DNA of 40,509 bases from Methylotenera_A sp040387095 (GTDB lineage: Bacteria > Pseudomonadota > Gammaproteobacteria > Burkholderiales > Methylophilaceae), in NCBI GenBank assembly GCA_040387095.1, contig JAZKEJ010000047.1:1-40509 (forward strand), written 5' to 3'. The notes beneath the pieces were generated by a model, which ran no database searches, was not told the origin of the DNA, and saw only the letters and a program-made list of their open reading frames with translations. Made by a program: the position numbers and the translations under genes. This document shows, in pieces, positions 8,740-16,382 of this stretch (its first letter is position 1; each line of letters begins with the position of its first letter).

Positions 8740-9945
8740 GTGGCAACTTTTAATTACAAAGCAATTGATCAAACCGGTCGGCATGCGCAAGGCCAAATTG
8801 ATGCGTTGAATGAGGTCGATTTAGAGCTGCGTTTAGAGCGCATGGGGTTGGATTTAATCACCTTTAGGTCCAGCACAAAATCAAATAGTACGTTTGCAAA
8901 AAACAAAGTCAGTAATCGCGATCTAGTTATGTTTTGCTTTCAGCTGGAACAGTTAACCAGCGCGGGTGTACCAATTTTAGAAGGCTTGAATGATTTGCGC
9001 GAAAGTACGCAAAACCCGTATTTTCAAAAAGTACTGGGTGCCATCGCAGGCGAGGTGGAGGGCGGCAAAATGCTGTCGCAAGCACTGGCTGAACATCCTG
9101 AGGTATTTAATGAGGTATTTGTGAATTTGGTTGCTGCTGGCGAACAAACTGGGCAATTGCCTGTTGTTTTTGATAATTTGTCCAATACCCTAAAATGGCA
9201 AGATGAACTATTAAGCCAAACCAAAAAATTGTTGGCATATCCGCTGTTTGTGTTGGTGGTTGTATTGGCGGCGGTGACGTTTTTAATGGTGTATTTAGTG
9301 CCGGAAATGGTGAAATTTTTAAATAGTCTAGGCCAACAGTTGCCATTAAATACGCGCATCCTGATTTTCATTTCGAATGCTTTTGTGCAGTATTGGTGGT
9401 TAATTTTAACTGTGCCGCTGGTGGTGGCTGCAGCAGCAGTTTCATATGTTAAACAAAGCGCAGAAGCGCGTTATCGCTTTGATTATCTCAAACTTAAGTT
9501 GCCGGTGACTGGCGAAATTTTACACAAAATTATTATGGCGCGTTTTGCGCGTTACTTTGCGTTGATGTACCAAACGGGGATCCCTATCTTGCAAGCGATT
9601 AAAACCTGCGAAAAAATAGTGGGTAACCGCGTCATTGCCGATGCACTAAGCCGCGCGCATGCTCAGATTAATGCGGGTGACAGTATGTCGGAAAGTTTTC
9701 ATAATGCAGGCTTATTTCCGCCTTTGGTTGTCCGCATGATTAAAGTAGGTGAAAGCACTGGCGCATTGGATAAGTCCTTGCTTAACATTAGTTATTTTTA
9801 CGACAGGGATGTAAACGAGTTAATGCAAAAAATGCTTAAGCTATTAGAACCAGCGTTAACGGTTATTTTGGGCTTAATATTGGCGTTTATTATGGTTTCA
9901 GTGCTGGGCCCTGTTTATGATTCTTTCAGTAAAATGAAGCTGTAA
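8740..9945 (+). CDS. mshG: Inner-membrane platform protein (GspF/PilC/MshG family)
   Basis: A 401-residue polytopic protein with the two repeated T2SSF domains of the family. The first holds FCFQLEQLTSAGVPILEGL and the second FARYFALMYQTGIPILQAI, each followed by a helical bundle. Three membrane segments are visible, near residues 165-190, 205-230 and 370-395. The C-terminal ILAFIMVSVLGPVYDSFSKM is typical. The protein anchors the assembly ATPase and is thought to turn its motion into pilin insertion. The start is GTG at 8740, 9 bases after the upstream stop and without a clear Shine-Dalgarno, so translational coupling is likely. Family assignment is firm; MshG versus GspF comes from context. 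Confidence 0.85.
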   Translation: MATFNYKAIDQTGRHAQGQIDALNEVDLELRLERMGLDLITFRSSTKSNSTFAKNKVSNRDLVMFCFQLEQLTSAGVPILEGLNDLRESTQNPYFQKVLGAIAGEVEGGKMLSQALAEHPEVFNEVFVNLVAAGEQTGQLPVVFDNLSNTLKWQDELLSQTKKLLAYPLFVLVVVLAAVTFLMVYLVPEMVKFLNSLGQQLPLNTRILIFISNAFVQYWWLILTVPLVVAAAAVSYVKQSAEARYRFDYLKLKLPVTGEILHKIIMARFARYFALMYQTGIPILQAIKTCEKIVGNRVIADALSRAHAQINAGDSMSESFHNAGLFPPLVVRMIKVGESTGALDKSLLNISYFYDRDVNELMQKMLKLLEPALTVILGLILAFIMVSVLGPVYDSFSKMKL

Positions 9946-9960
9946 AACTGAACAAAATAT

Positions 9961-11625
9961 ATGCTGAATACTGCTAAAAAATTAATTTTATGTGCCAATA
10001 ACAAAAGCTTAACTGCTGGTATTTGGCACAGCACTAAGCTACAAAGTTATGCGGTTTTTAATAATGTAGACGATGATTACACAGCTTTTAGCGAGTATTT
10101 GGCGCAGCAATCGAATATTGATATTTATTTAATTGTGGATGCGGTTGAAGAAGATTACCGGTTAGAAAGCCTGCCGCACACCACAGGACGCGCACGTGTA
10201 GAAATCATTGAGCGCAAGCTGAATCAATTTAATCGTAGCAGCGTATTTCGTGCAGCGCATTTTATTAATCGCAGCACTGATAAGCGCAAGGACGATAATT
10301 TCCTATTTGTTGCCTTAAGTAATGCCGATTCGTTGCAAGGCTGGCTTGATGTAATTCAGGCAAATCAGTCACCATTGGTTGGCGTGTATTTGTTGCCGAT
10401 GATCAGCCAAGTCGCGGTGCGCCAGATGAAACTAATGGCACCGCATATTTTGCTGTGTGAGCAATTACCTTCTGGTTTTCGCCAAACCTATCTGCACAAT
10501 GGTCGCCTGCGGATGAGCCGTTTAGTGCCAATGGTGGATATTAAACCGAATCAACTGGCGTATTTTTATTTGGTGGAAATTGAAAAAACGCGGCTCTATC
10601 TAATGAGCCAGCGTTTAATCAACAGCGAAACCGCCTTGCAAATGGTGCTACCAGCGCTGGATAATTCGCATCACGAAATTGCAAAAAGCATCAGCCAGGA
10701 TCAGGGCTTAGAATGCAAAACGGTGGATATTTTGGCGTACGCCAAAAACGTGCGTATCGATACCACGCTGGTCAAAACAAACCCAGAACTATTGCATATG
10801 CAGCTGTTGGCCAATGGCAATGTGCCGGATAATTTGGCACCCGCCGCTTATAGCAAAATATATAATTTAAATAATACCCGCCGTATTTTACACATTACAA
10901 CGTTGATTATTATGACGGCAGGTTTGCTGTTAACGGCTTACTATGTTTGGCAAGGCAAAAAACAAAAAGACCAATTACAGGCCATCACTGCACAAACCCT
11001 ACAACAGCAGCGTTTATATAATCAAGTGGCACAGAATTTCCCCGCCGCACCAATCCCCAGCAACGAGTTAAAAATAGCGGTAGAGCTAGTGCAGGTAATT
11101 AAAAAAAATAGCCAATCACCCGCACAACTGATGCAGATTTTGAGTGTTGCCTGTGAAGCGTTACCAGAAATTACGCTAAACAGAGTACGTTGGGTACGCA
11201 GTGCCACAGAAGATATAAAAGATGAAGCCAGCAGTGATAGCACGGCTTCTAATCAATCTGGTCAAGTTGCCGCCGTTAATACGAGTAATGATCTAACTAA
11301 TCTGTTACAAATTGGCTTTGTTAACGCCGAAATTAAAGGCTTCACAGGGGATTATCGTGCGGCATTGAATACGGTGAGCCAATTTGTAAGCAAACTGCGT
11401 GAAAATCCGGCTGTTGATCAAGTGGTGATATTGCAAGAGCCGGTGAATGTCAGCTCACTGGCTAATTTGCAAGGCAGCACTACAGATGAAAACACTACGG
11501 AACGCCCACCTGCGTCATTTAAACTAAAACTTGTGCTTAAAAGTAATGTGAACGCGCCCACTGTAAGCGCACCTATTAACACTTCTCAAGTCATCGATAT
11601 ACCAAGGGGCGGAGCTGCGACATGA
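9961..11625 (+). CDS. Fused PilM/PilN-like assembly protein (MshI-like)
   Basis: A 554-residue protein. About 300 residues of predicted cytoplasmic sequence look like a diverged actin-like PilM/GspL cytoplasmic domain (KLILCANNKSLTAGIWH near the start). One membrane helix lies at about 307-329 (HITTLIIMTAGLLLTAYYVW), and about 220 periplasmic residues follow with the heptad-like start and ferredoxin-like layout of PilN. In type IVa pili these are usually two proteins, while GspL and MshI combine them. It sits between the platform gene and a PilO-like gene, and its last codons overlap the next start in an ATGA. I see no clear nucleotide-binding motif in the N-terminal part. The assignment rests on topology, order and weak similarity. 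Confidence 0.6.
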   Translation: MLNTAKKLILCANNKSLTAGIWHSTKLQSYAVFNNVDDDYTAFSEYLAQQSNIDIYLIVDAVEEDYRLESLPHTTGRARVEIIERKLNQFNRSSVFRAAHFINRSTDKRKDDNFLFVALSNADSLQGWLDVIQANQSPLVGVYLLPMISQVAVRQMKLMAPHILLCEQLPSGFRQTYLHNGRLRMSRLVPMVDIKPNQLAYFYLVEIEKTRLYLMSQRLINSETALQMVLPALDNSHHEIAKSISQDQGLECKTVDILAYAKNVRIDTTLVKTNPELLHMQLLANGNVPDNLAPAAYSKIYNLNNTRRILHITTLIIMTAGLLLTAYYVWQGKKQKDQLQAITAQTLQQQRLYNQVAQNFPAAPIPSNELKIAVELVQVIKKNSQSPAQLMQILSVACEALPEITLNRVRWVRSATEDIKDEASSDSTASNQSGQVAAVNTSNDLTNLLQIGFVNAEIKGFTGDYRAALNTVSQFVSKLRENPAVDQVVILQEPVNVSSLANLQGSTTDENTTERPPASFKLKLVLKSNVNAPTVSAPINTSQVIDIPRGGAAT

Positions 11626-12239
11626 GTATTTCCAGTCAGGATTGGCGCAAGCTTCGCAACCCAATATTGGGTTTGGGTGCGGCGATGGTGGTGATTGGCT
11701 TGTTAATCAGTTTTGCGGATCAATATCGACAAAAAAATACACTTGCGCTGCAAACCCAGCAAAATTTGCTCAATCAAGCGCGGCAAAAATATCAGTCTTC
11801 AGGCTTGGAAAAAGAAACGATTACGCAATATCTGCCTATTTATAATGGGTTGCTGGCAAGCGGATTTATTGGCGAAGAGCGAAGAATTGAATGGATAGAA
11901 AGTTTGCGCCAGATACATGCGCAACATAAATTATTCAGCATTGATTACAGCATTGGTTTGCAAGAAAGTTATAAGCCTGGCTTTTTGTCCAGTTTGGGTA
12001 ATTTTAAACTGCATCGATCGGTTATGAAGCTGAATTTAGATATGCTACATGAGGGCGATTTGCTCGTGTTATTAGATGGTTTACGAGAGCAAACGACGCC
12101 GTTTATTGTGCGCGATTGCGAAATTACACGACCAATTGGCGCCGTATTCAATACCAAAAATATCAGCGCCAACTTAAAAGCAGCTTGTGAGATCGATTGG
12201 TTAACCCTGCGGGATCCGCAATTATCGGGGACATTATAA
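11622..12239 (+). CDS. PilO/MshJ-like inner-membrane assembly protein
   Basis: A 205-residue bitopic protein. A short cytoplasmic N-terminus (MSISSQDWRKLRNP) is followed by one helix at about residues 13-31, a coiled-coil-prone stretch (YRQKNTLALQTQQNLLNQAR) and a compact periplasmic domain. This is the usual PilO/GspM/MshJ topology, with a length to match. It would dimerise with the PilN-like half of the preceding protein. The start overlaps the upstream stop by four bases (ATGA at 11622-11625), with GGGGCGGAG just upstream as a ribosome-binding site. Its own stop overlaps the next start in TAATG. Confidence 0.65.
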   Translation: MSISSQDWRKLRNPILGLGAAMVVIGLLISFADQYRQKNTLALQTQQNLLNQARQKYQSSGLEKETITQYLPIYNGLLASGFIGEERRIEWIESLRQIHAQHKLFSIDYSIGLQESYKPGFLSSLGNFKLHRSVMKLNLDMLHEGDLLVLLDGLREQTTPFIVRDCEITRPIGAVFNTKNISANLKAACEIDWLTLRDPQLSGTL

Positions 12240-12718
12240 TGAGCGCTATTATGTCTTTAATGCTAGTGTTTTTGATTTTGCCATTTGCGCAAACCGGTCA
12301 TGCAGCAGAGCCCATCGGCCGGCTGTTTAGCTCCCCTGTAGAACGCAGCACGCTCAATTATTTGCGCCAAACTAAAAAACTTAACACCCCGATACAAACA
12401 AAAACTGTAGTACAACAAATCGAACCCGAACAACGTGCGTTGCCTAATGCAATTAATATGCAAGGCTACGTAAAACGCACAGACGGCAAGCAAGGAACTG
12501 TGTGGATTAACGACCAAGCCATGCAAGAAAATTCAGGCAATCAAGATGTGCAAGTAGGCAGTTTGCCAGAAAACGGCAACCGCGTTCCCATCAAATTACC
12601 CGCTAATGGCAAAAACTTAACCCTAAAAGCAGGCCAAGTTTATGACCCTGAAAATAACCGTGTTAGTGAGGCCAGAAGCCATGGCGCGCAGGGTGATAGT
12701 GGGACGATTGGTGATTAA
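12239..12718 (+). CDS. Small periplasmic protein, PilP/MshK-like
   Basis: A 159-residue protein with a signal peptide ending near HAA at about residue 23. The middle part NAINMQGYVKRTDGKQGTVWIND is like the beta-domain of PilP/GspC-type proteins that joins the inner-membrane complex to the secretin. The C-terminus is Gly/Asn/Ser-rich and probably disordered. The ATG at 12239 overlaps the upstream stop (TAATG at 12237-12241) and is preferred over an in-frame TTG at 12197. It is the third gene of a PilN-PilO-PilP-like trio, as in mshI-mshJ-mshK. The family call is by context and a short motif only. Confidence 0.6.
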   Translation: MSAIMSLMLVFLILPFAQTGHAAEPIGRLFSSPVERSTLNYLRQTKKLNTPIQTKTVVQQIEPEQRALPNAINMQGYVKRTDGKQGTVWINDQAMQENSGNQDVQVGSLPENGNRVPIKLPANGKNLTLKAGQVYDPENNRVSEARSHGAQGDSGTIGD

Positions 12719-13910
12719 GGGTGTATGGAAAAAAAACAACCAAAAAGGCGCAGCTTTAATTGCTTATGCGCTTATATTTGCAATAGCGGCGACAGCATTT
12801 TTATTGTCGCAATTGGACGCCAGTGGTATAAAAATCTTGCGTGATAAAAAAACTGCTAGTGCACTAGCAGAAGCAAAGTCAGCTCTAATTGGTTTTGCAA
12901 TTAGCTCAAATAATATTGCTAATCCATCTTATTTGCCGAATCCTGATTTGAAATTAACGGCTATTATTCCAGAAGGTAGTCAGTCCGGAATGGCCGGAGC
13001 GGCTAATATATCACTTATAGGAAAATTGCCTTGGCGTAGTTTGGGTATTTCGCCACTTAAAGATGGTTCAAATGAATGTCCATGGTATGTCGTTTCGGGA
13101 CGTTTCAAAAGCAGTCCATCTACATCAGTTTTTAATTGGGATACAACAGGGCAAATAACTGTTATAGATGCTAATGGTAATACTGTTGCGAGCAATTTAG
13201 CGGCATTGATTGCTTCATCAGGTGCTTTACTCGTTGGGCAAGATAGGCAATCGGTTGCGATCGATACACCGCAATGTGGAGGTAATTATAATGCTAGGAA
13301 TTATCTAGATTCGTATAATTCTGCAAATGCCATTGCTGGAGAAGTCAACTACTTCTCGGGCAGTCCAAATAATAGACACGCTCCAAATACCAATGATAAG
13401 AAATTTGTATTAGCCAGAAATGATTTTTATAATGATCAATATGTCTTTGTAACTACGGACGAAATTTTTCTGCCGTTGACTCAGCGCAGTGATTTTTCTA
13501 TACAGGTTAATTCCTTACTCGACGATGCTGAATTAAAGACTCAATTGCAATCGATTATTTTGTCAGGTGGCAAAGGTACGGATAATATTAATTGTAGCTT
13601 GATACTAGCAAGTATTAACAATAAGATATTCTGCGAAAATTGGAAAGAAATGCTTTTGCTCACTGAATTATCGGTTCCATCCCCAATCATGATTGACGGA
13701 GTGCCCACTACAGACTGCTGGAGGGTGTTAATCTTTGGAGGACAAAAAACTGGTGCACAGGCACGGTTGACTGCAATCAACAAAATGAATCCCGCCAACT
13801 ATTTAGAAGGTACTAATTTAATTGCCTTCAACACGCCCACTAATAACTTTAATGGAGTATCAGCTTTTGATGCTGCAAACTCTAGTGCGGATATTTTAAG
13901 ATGCTTGTAA
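12681..13910 (+). CDS. GspK-like large pseudopilin-type protein without the +5 glutamate
   Basis: About 409 residues from the ATG at 12681. The N-terminus (NNQKGAALIAYALIFAIAA) has the positively charged stretch, Gly and long hydrophobic helix of a type IV prepilin, but Ala where Glu is usual at +5, as in GspK. It continues with a family pattern I recall from other betaproteobacterial clusters: ASALAEAKSALIGFA, IGKLPWRSLGI, and a C-terminal half with paired cysteines. It shares this pattern with the next gene product. A GspK-like role at the filament tip is inferred. The start is uncertain: GTG 12693, 12699 and 12711 and TTG 12708 are in frame, and the ATG overlaps the upstream gene by 38 bases. 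GC content looks lower than in the ATPase gene. Confidence 0.65.
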   Translation: MARRVIVGRLVIKGVWKKNNQKGAALIAYALIFAIAATAFLLSQLDASGIKILRDKKTASALAEAKSALIGFAISSNNIANPSYLPNPDLKLTAIIPEGSQSGMAGAANISLIGKLPWRSLGISPLKDGSNECPWYVVSGRFKSSPSTSVFNWDTTGQITVIDANGNTVASNLAALIASSGALLVGQDRQSVAIDTPQCGGNYNARNYLDSYNSANAIAGEVNYFSGSPNNRHAPNTNDKKFVLARNDFYNDQYVFVTTDEIFLPLTQRSDFSIQVNSLLDDAELKTQLQSIILSGGKGTDNINCSLILASINNKIFCENWKEMLLLTELSVPSPIMIDGVPTTDCWRVLIFGGQKTGAQARLTAINKMNPANYLEGTNLIAFNTPTNNFNGVSAFDAANSSADILRCL

Positions 13911-14581
13911 AGATTACACAAACTTCCTTTAGTCGTAATATTGGTTTCACATTAGTCGAAATGGCTATTGTATTGGTTATTGCTGGATTAATAATAAGTG
14001 CATTTTTAGCTCCTTTAAGCGCCCAGCGCGATTTAAACGATTACGGTAAGGCTAGGGCTGATTTAGAGCAAATTAAAGAAGCTTTGTACGGATATGCAAT
14101 TATTAATGGACGTTTGCCATGCCCTACAACTCAAACTAATCCTGCAGCTACAGGATATGGTGAGGAAGCAGCAAGTTGTACAGCACCTTCACCAGAAGGA
14201 TATTTACCTTGGAAGACGCTAGGTGTTAGAGAAATTGATAGTTGGGGAGCAAGGCGTACCGCTGCAGCAGATCCTTGGATCGGTTATTGGCGTTATCGTG
14301 TGAATCCAAGTGCTGCTGTACCATTCACATTAAATACTGCGTTCCCAGCAATATTGTCAGTACGAGATAATGCTGGTAACGCTTTAACCGCAGTTACTGA
14401 ATCTCCTATCGCTGTAGTTTATTCGACAGGTAAAAATATGAATTCTGACGGTCAAAATGTAAGTATGTTAGATGGTATTTATCAGAGTGACGTGGCAATA
14501 AACGCTTTTGATGATATTACAATCTGGATTAGTCGTACTGTGTTAATGAACCGTATGGTGTCAGCTGGACGATTGCCTTAA
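13901..14581 (+). CDS. Type IV prepilin-like protein (minor pilin/pseudopilin)
   Basis: A 226-residue protein with a canonical class III signal: a short basic leader, then Gly and FTLVEMAIVLVIAGL with Glu at +5. A prepilin peptidase would cut after that Gly. The globular part has ADLEQIKEALYGYAIINGRLPCP and GYLPWKTLGV, then a region with WGARRTAAADPW. The pair ALYGYA/LPWKTLG mirrors the preceding product. It is too large and unusual to be a typical major pilin, so a minor pilin or pseudopilin is more likely. The ATG overlaps the upstream stop by 10 bases, and its own stop forms TAATG with the next gene. Confidence 0.82.
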   Translation: MLVKITQTSFSRNIGFTLVEMAIVLVIAGLIISAFLAPLSAQRDLNDYGKARADLEQIKEALYGYAIINGRLPCPTTQTNPAATGYGEEAASCTAPSPEGYLPWKTLGVREIDSWGARRTAAADPWIGYWRYRVNPSAAVPFTLNTAFPAILSVRDNAGNALTAVTESPIAVVYSTGKNMNSDGQNVSMLDGIYQSDVAINAFDDITIWISRTVLMNRMVSAGRLP

Positions 14582-15333
14582 TGAAAGACAACCAACTATT
14601 ACGTTACAGCCGCCATATCTTATTACCCAAAATCGGTTACGAAGGTCAAGAAAAATTAGTGAATAGTCATGCGCTGATTGTGGGAGCCGGTGGATTGGGT
14701 TCGCCAGTGGCGCTCTACTTAGCCGCCAGCGGTATAGGTAAATTAACCATTTGTGATTTTGATACTGTGGACTTAACCAATCTGCAGCGGCAAATTATTC
14801 ATAACACGCAAAGTGTTGGTGTTAATAAAGCACTTTCTGCACAGCAAGCAATTTCCGCCATTAACCCTGATGTGACTGTTAAAACTATCCAGAAAAAATC
14901 GACTGAAGCTGAGTTTGAGCAGTTGATCAAAAATGCTGATGTAGTGATGGATTGCAGCGATAATTTTGCCACACGTTATACACTTAACCGCGTCTGTTTA
15001 AAGCTTAAAAAGCCACTCGTTTCTGGTGCGGCAATTGGTTTTGAAGGGCAGATAACTGTATTTGATTTCAGAAATTCAGCCAGCCCTTGTTATCACTGTT
15101 TGTATCCTGATGTTGGCAATGAAGCGGAAATGCGGTGTGCTGAAAATGGTGTGTTTGCGCCGCTAGTGGGGATGATAGGCACAGCGCAAGCGGCTGAGGG
15201 CTTAAAGTTAACCATGCAGATTGGTGAAAATTTACAAGGTCGCTTATTGCTATTAGATGCGCTGAATATGGAGTGGCGCACAATTAAGCTTTCGCGCGAC
15301 CCTGCATGTGCCGTTTGCAGCCAATCGATATAG
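14581..15333 (+). CDS. ThiF/MoeB/HesA family adenylyltransferase (E1-like)
   Basis: A 250-residue protein that activates the C-terminal glycine of a ubiquitin-like sulfur carrier (ThiS or MoaD) by adenylation. Visible are the nucleotide-binding VGAGGLGSP, the arginine-bearing NLQRQIIH, the catalytic Asp in MDCSDNFATRY, and the zinc pair CYHC...CAVC. ThiF and MoeB have the same length and motifs and cannot be told apart here. The convergent thiO-like gene 5 bases away favours a thiamine role. Its ATG overlaps the stop of the pilin gene (TAATG at 14579-14583), so it is co-translated with the filament cluster although no functional link is known. Confidence 0.88.
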   Translation: MKDNQLLRYSRHILLPKIGYEGQEKLVNSHALIVGAGGLGSPVALYLAASGIGKLTICDFDTVDLTNLQRQIIHNTQSVGVNKALSAQQAISAINPDVTVKTIQKKSTEAEFEQLIKNADVVMDCSDNFATRYTLNRVCLKLKKPLVSGAAIGFEGQITVFDFRNSASPCYHCLYPDVGNEAEMRCAENGVFAPLVGMIGTAQAAEGLKLTMQIGENLQGRLLLLDALNMEWRTIKLSRDPACAVCSQSI

Positions 15334-15346
15334 CGATTTTAATCGC
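15333..15346. terminator. Possible bidirectional hairpin between convergent genes
   Basis: GCGAT (15333-15337), TTTA, and ATCGC (15342-15346) form a 5-bp hairpin spanning the junction of two convergent stops. There is no clear T-run, so it is weak as a Rho-independent terminator. Confidence 0.25.
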
Positions 15347-16349
15347 CCATCAAATCAGCAATTCGCCTTGCACTTGCAGGGGCCATCGTTAAACCATAGC
15401 GGAAATGTCCTGTATTCAAGAACAAATTTTTAATATCTGCATGCGCCGCAATCGTTGGTAAATTATCTGGTGTTCCTGGGCGTAAACCGCTCCAGTGCTT
15501 GAGTATCGGTACATATTTTAGGCTAGGCAAAATGTTTTCAGCTTTTGTCTGCAATTCTGCTTTTATTGCTTCAGTGGTATTTTTATCAAACCCAACATCC
15601 TCTAATGTACTGCCTGCAAGCAGTAGACCATCTTTTCTGGGCACAAGATAAAAGCCGTTTTTATACACAATATGGGTTAATTTTTCCTCAGTTTGCTCAT
15701 AGAGTAAGATCTGGCCGCGCATGGGTTTAATGTTGAGATTTTGCGATGTATTTTTAAGCAGTTCAAAACTCCAAGCGCCAGATGTCACCACGAATTGATC
15801 TGCTTCTAATGTTTCGTTATTGGTCGTTTGCCATGAATTTAGCTGGCTTATTTGTGAGAGTGGTTTTAATTCTGTGCGTTCTAATAGGGTTACGCCGTTT
15901 AGCAATAACGTTTGTCGCAAGGCTTTGAGTAACTGGGGTGGGCGTACTTGAGCTACATCAGGTAAAAACAAACCAGATGCATTTTTTTCATAACTTATAC
16001 TGTTTTTCTTGCACCAATCAGTGGCTAAAATATCATCAAAAGGCTGCGAAATCTGCATGCCACAGGCCAAATATTCAGGGTCGATTCCAGTTTTTGTGAG
16101 TAAGTACTCACAAAGATCTGGATAAATTGCTGCACCTTCCAGCGCCAATTCATTTACTGCATCCTTATACATCCAAGGCAACAATGGAAATAAAATTCCA
16201 GCGCCTGCCCATGATGATTCACCTGATGTTTGACTGGCGACTAAGTTACGTTCAACCAATGTAGCTTTACAGCCGCGCTTAACTAGCTCTAGCGCGGTTA
16301 AGCAGCCAACAATGCCGCCGCCTACGACTATTACATTTTTTACTGTCAT
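15339..16349 (-). CDS. thiO: Glycine oxidase ThiO-like FAD-dependent oxidoreductase
   Basis: A 336-residue DAO-family flavoprotein. The N-terminal Rossmann motif is VVGGGIVGCLTALEL with a following ERN, and the loop TSGESSWAGAGILFP is typical of ThiO. A mid-protein VVTSGAWS, a substrate-domain GFYLVPRKDGLLLAGST, and the C-terminal second FAD contact WSGLRPGTPDNLPTI...NTGHFRYGLTMAP complete the fold. ThiO oxidises glycine to iminoglycine for the thiazole ring of thiamine. It lies 33 bases downstream of the antiporter gene on the same strand, and converges with the ThiF/MoeB gene. Another D-amino-acid dehydrogenase specificity is possible. Confidence 0.8.
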   Translation of the reverse strand: MTVKNVIVVGGGIVGCLTALELVKRGCKATLVERNLVASQTSGESSWAGAGILFPLLPWMYKDAVNELALEGAAIYPDLCEYLLTKTGIDPEYLACGMQISQPFDDILATDWCKKNSISYEKNASGLFLPDVAQVRPPQLLKALRQTLLLNGVTLLERTELKPLSQISQLNSWQTTNNETLEADQFVVTSGAWSFELLKNTSQNLNIKPMRGQILLYEQTEEKLTHIVYKNGFYLVPRKDGLLLAGSTLEDVGFDKNTTEAIKAELQTKAENILPSLKYVPILKHWSGLRPGTPDNLPTIAAHADIKNLFLNTGHFRYGLTMAPASARRIADLMGD

Positions 16350-16382
16350 TTTTTGTTTAAGATTTTATGCTAAGCAGCGAAT

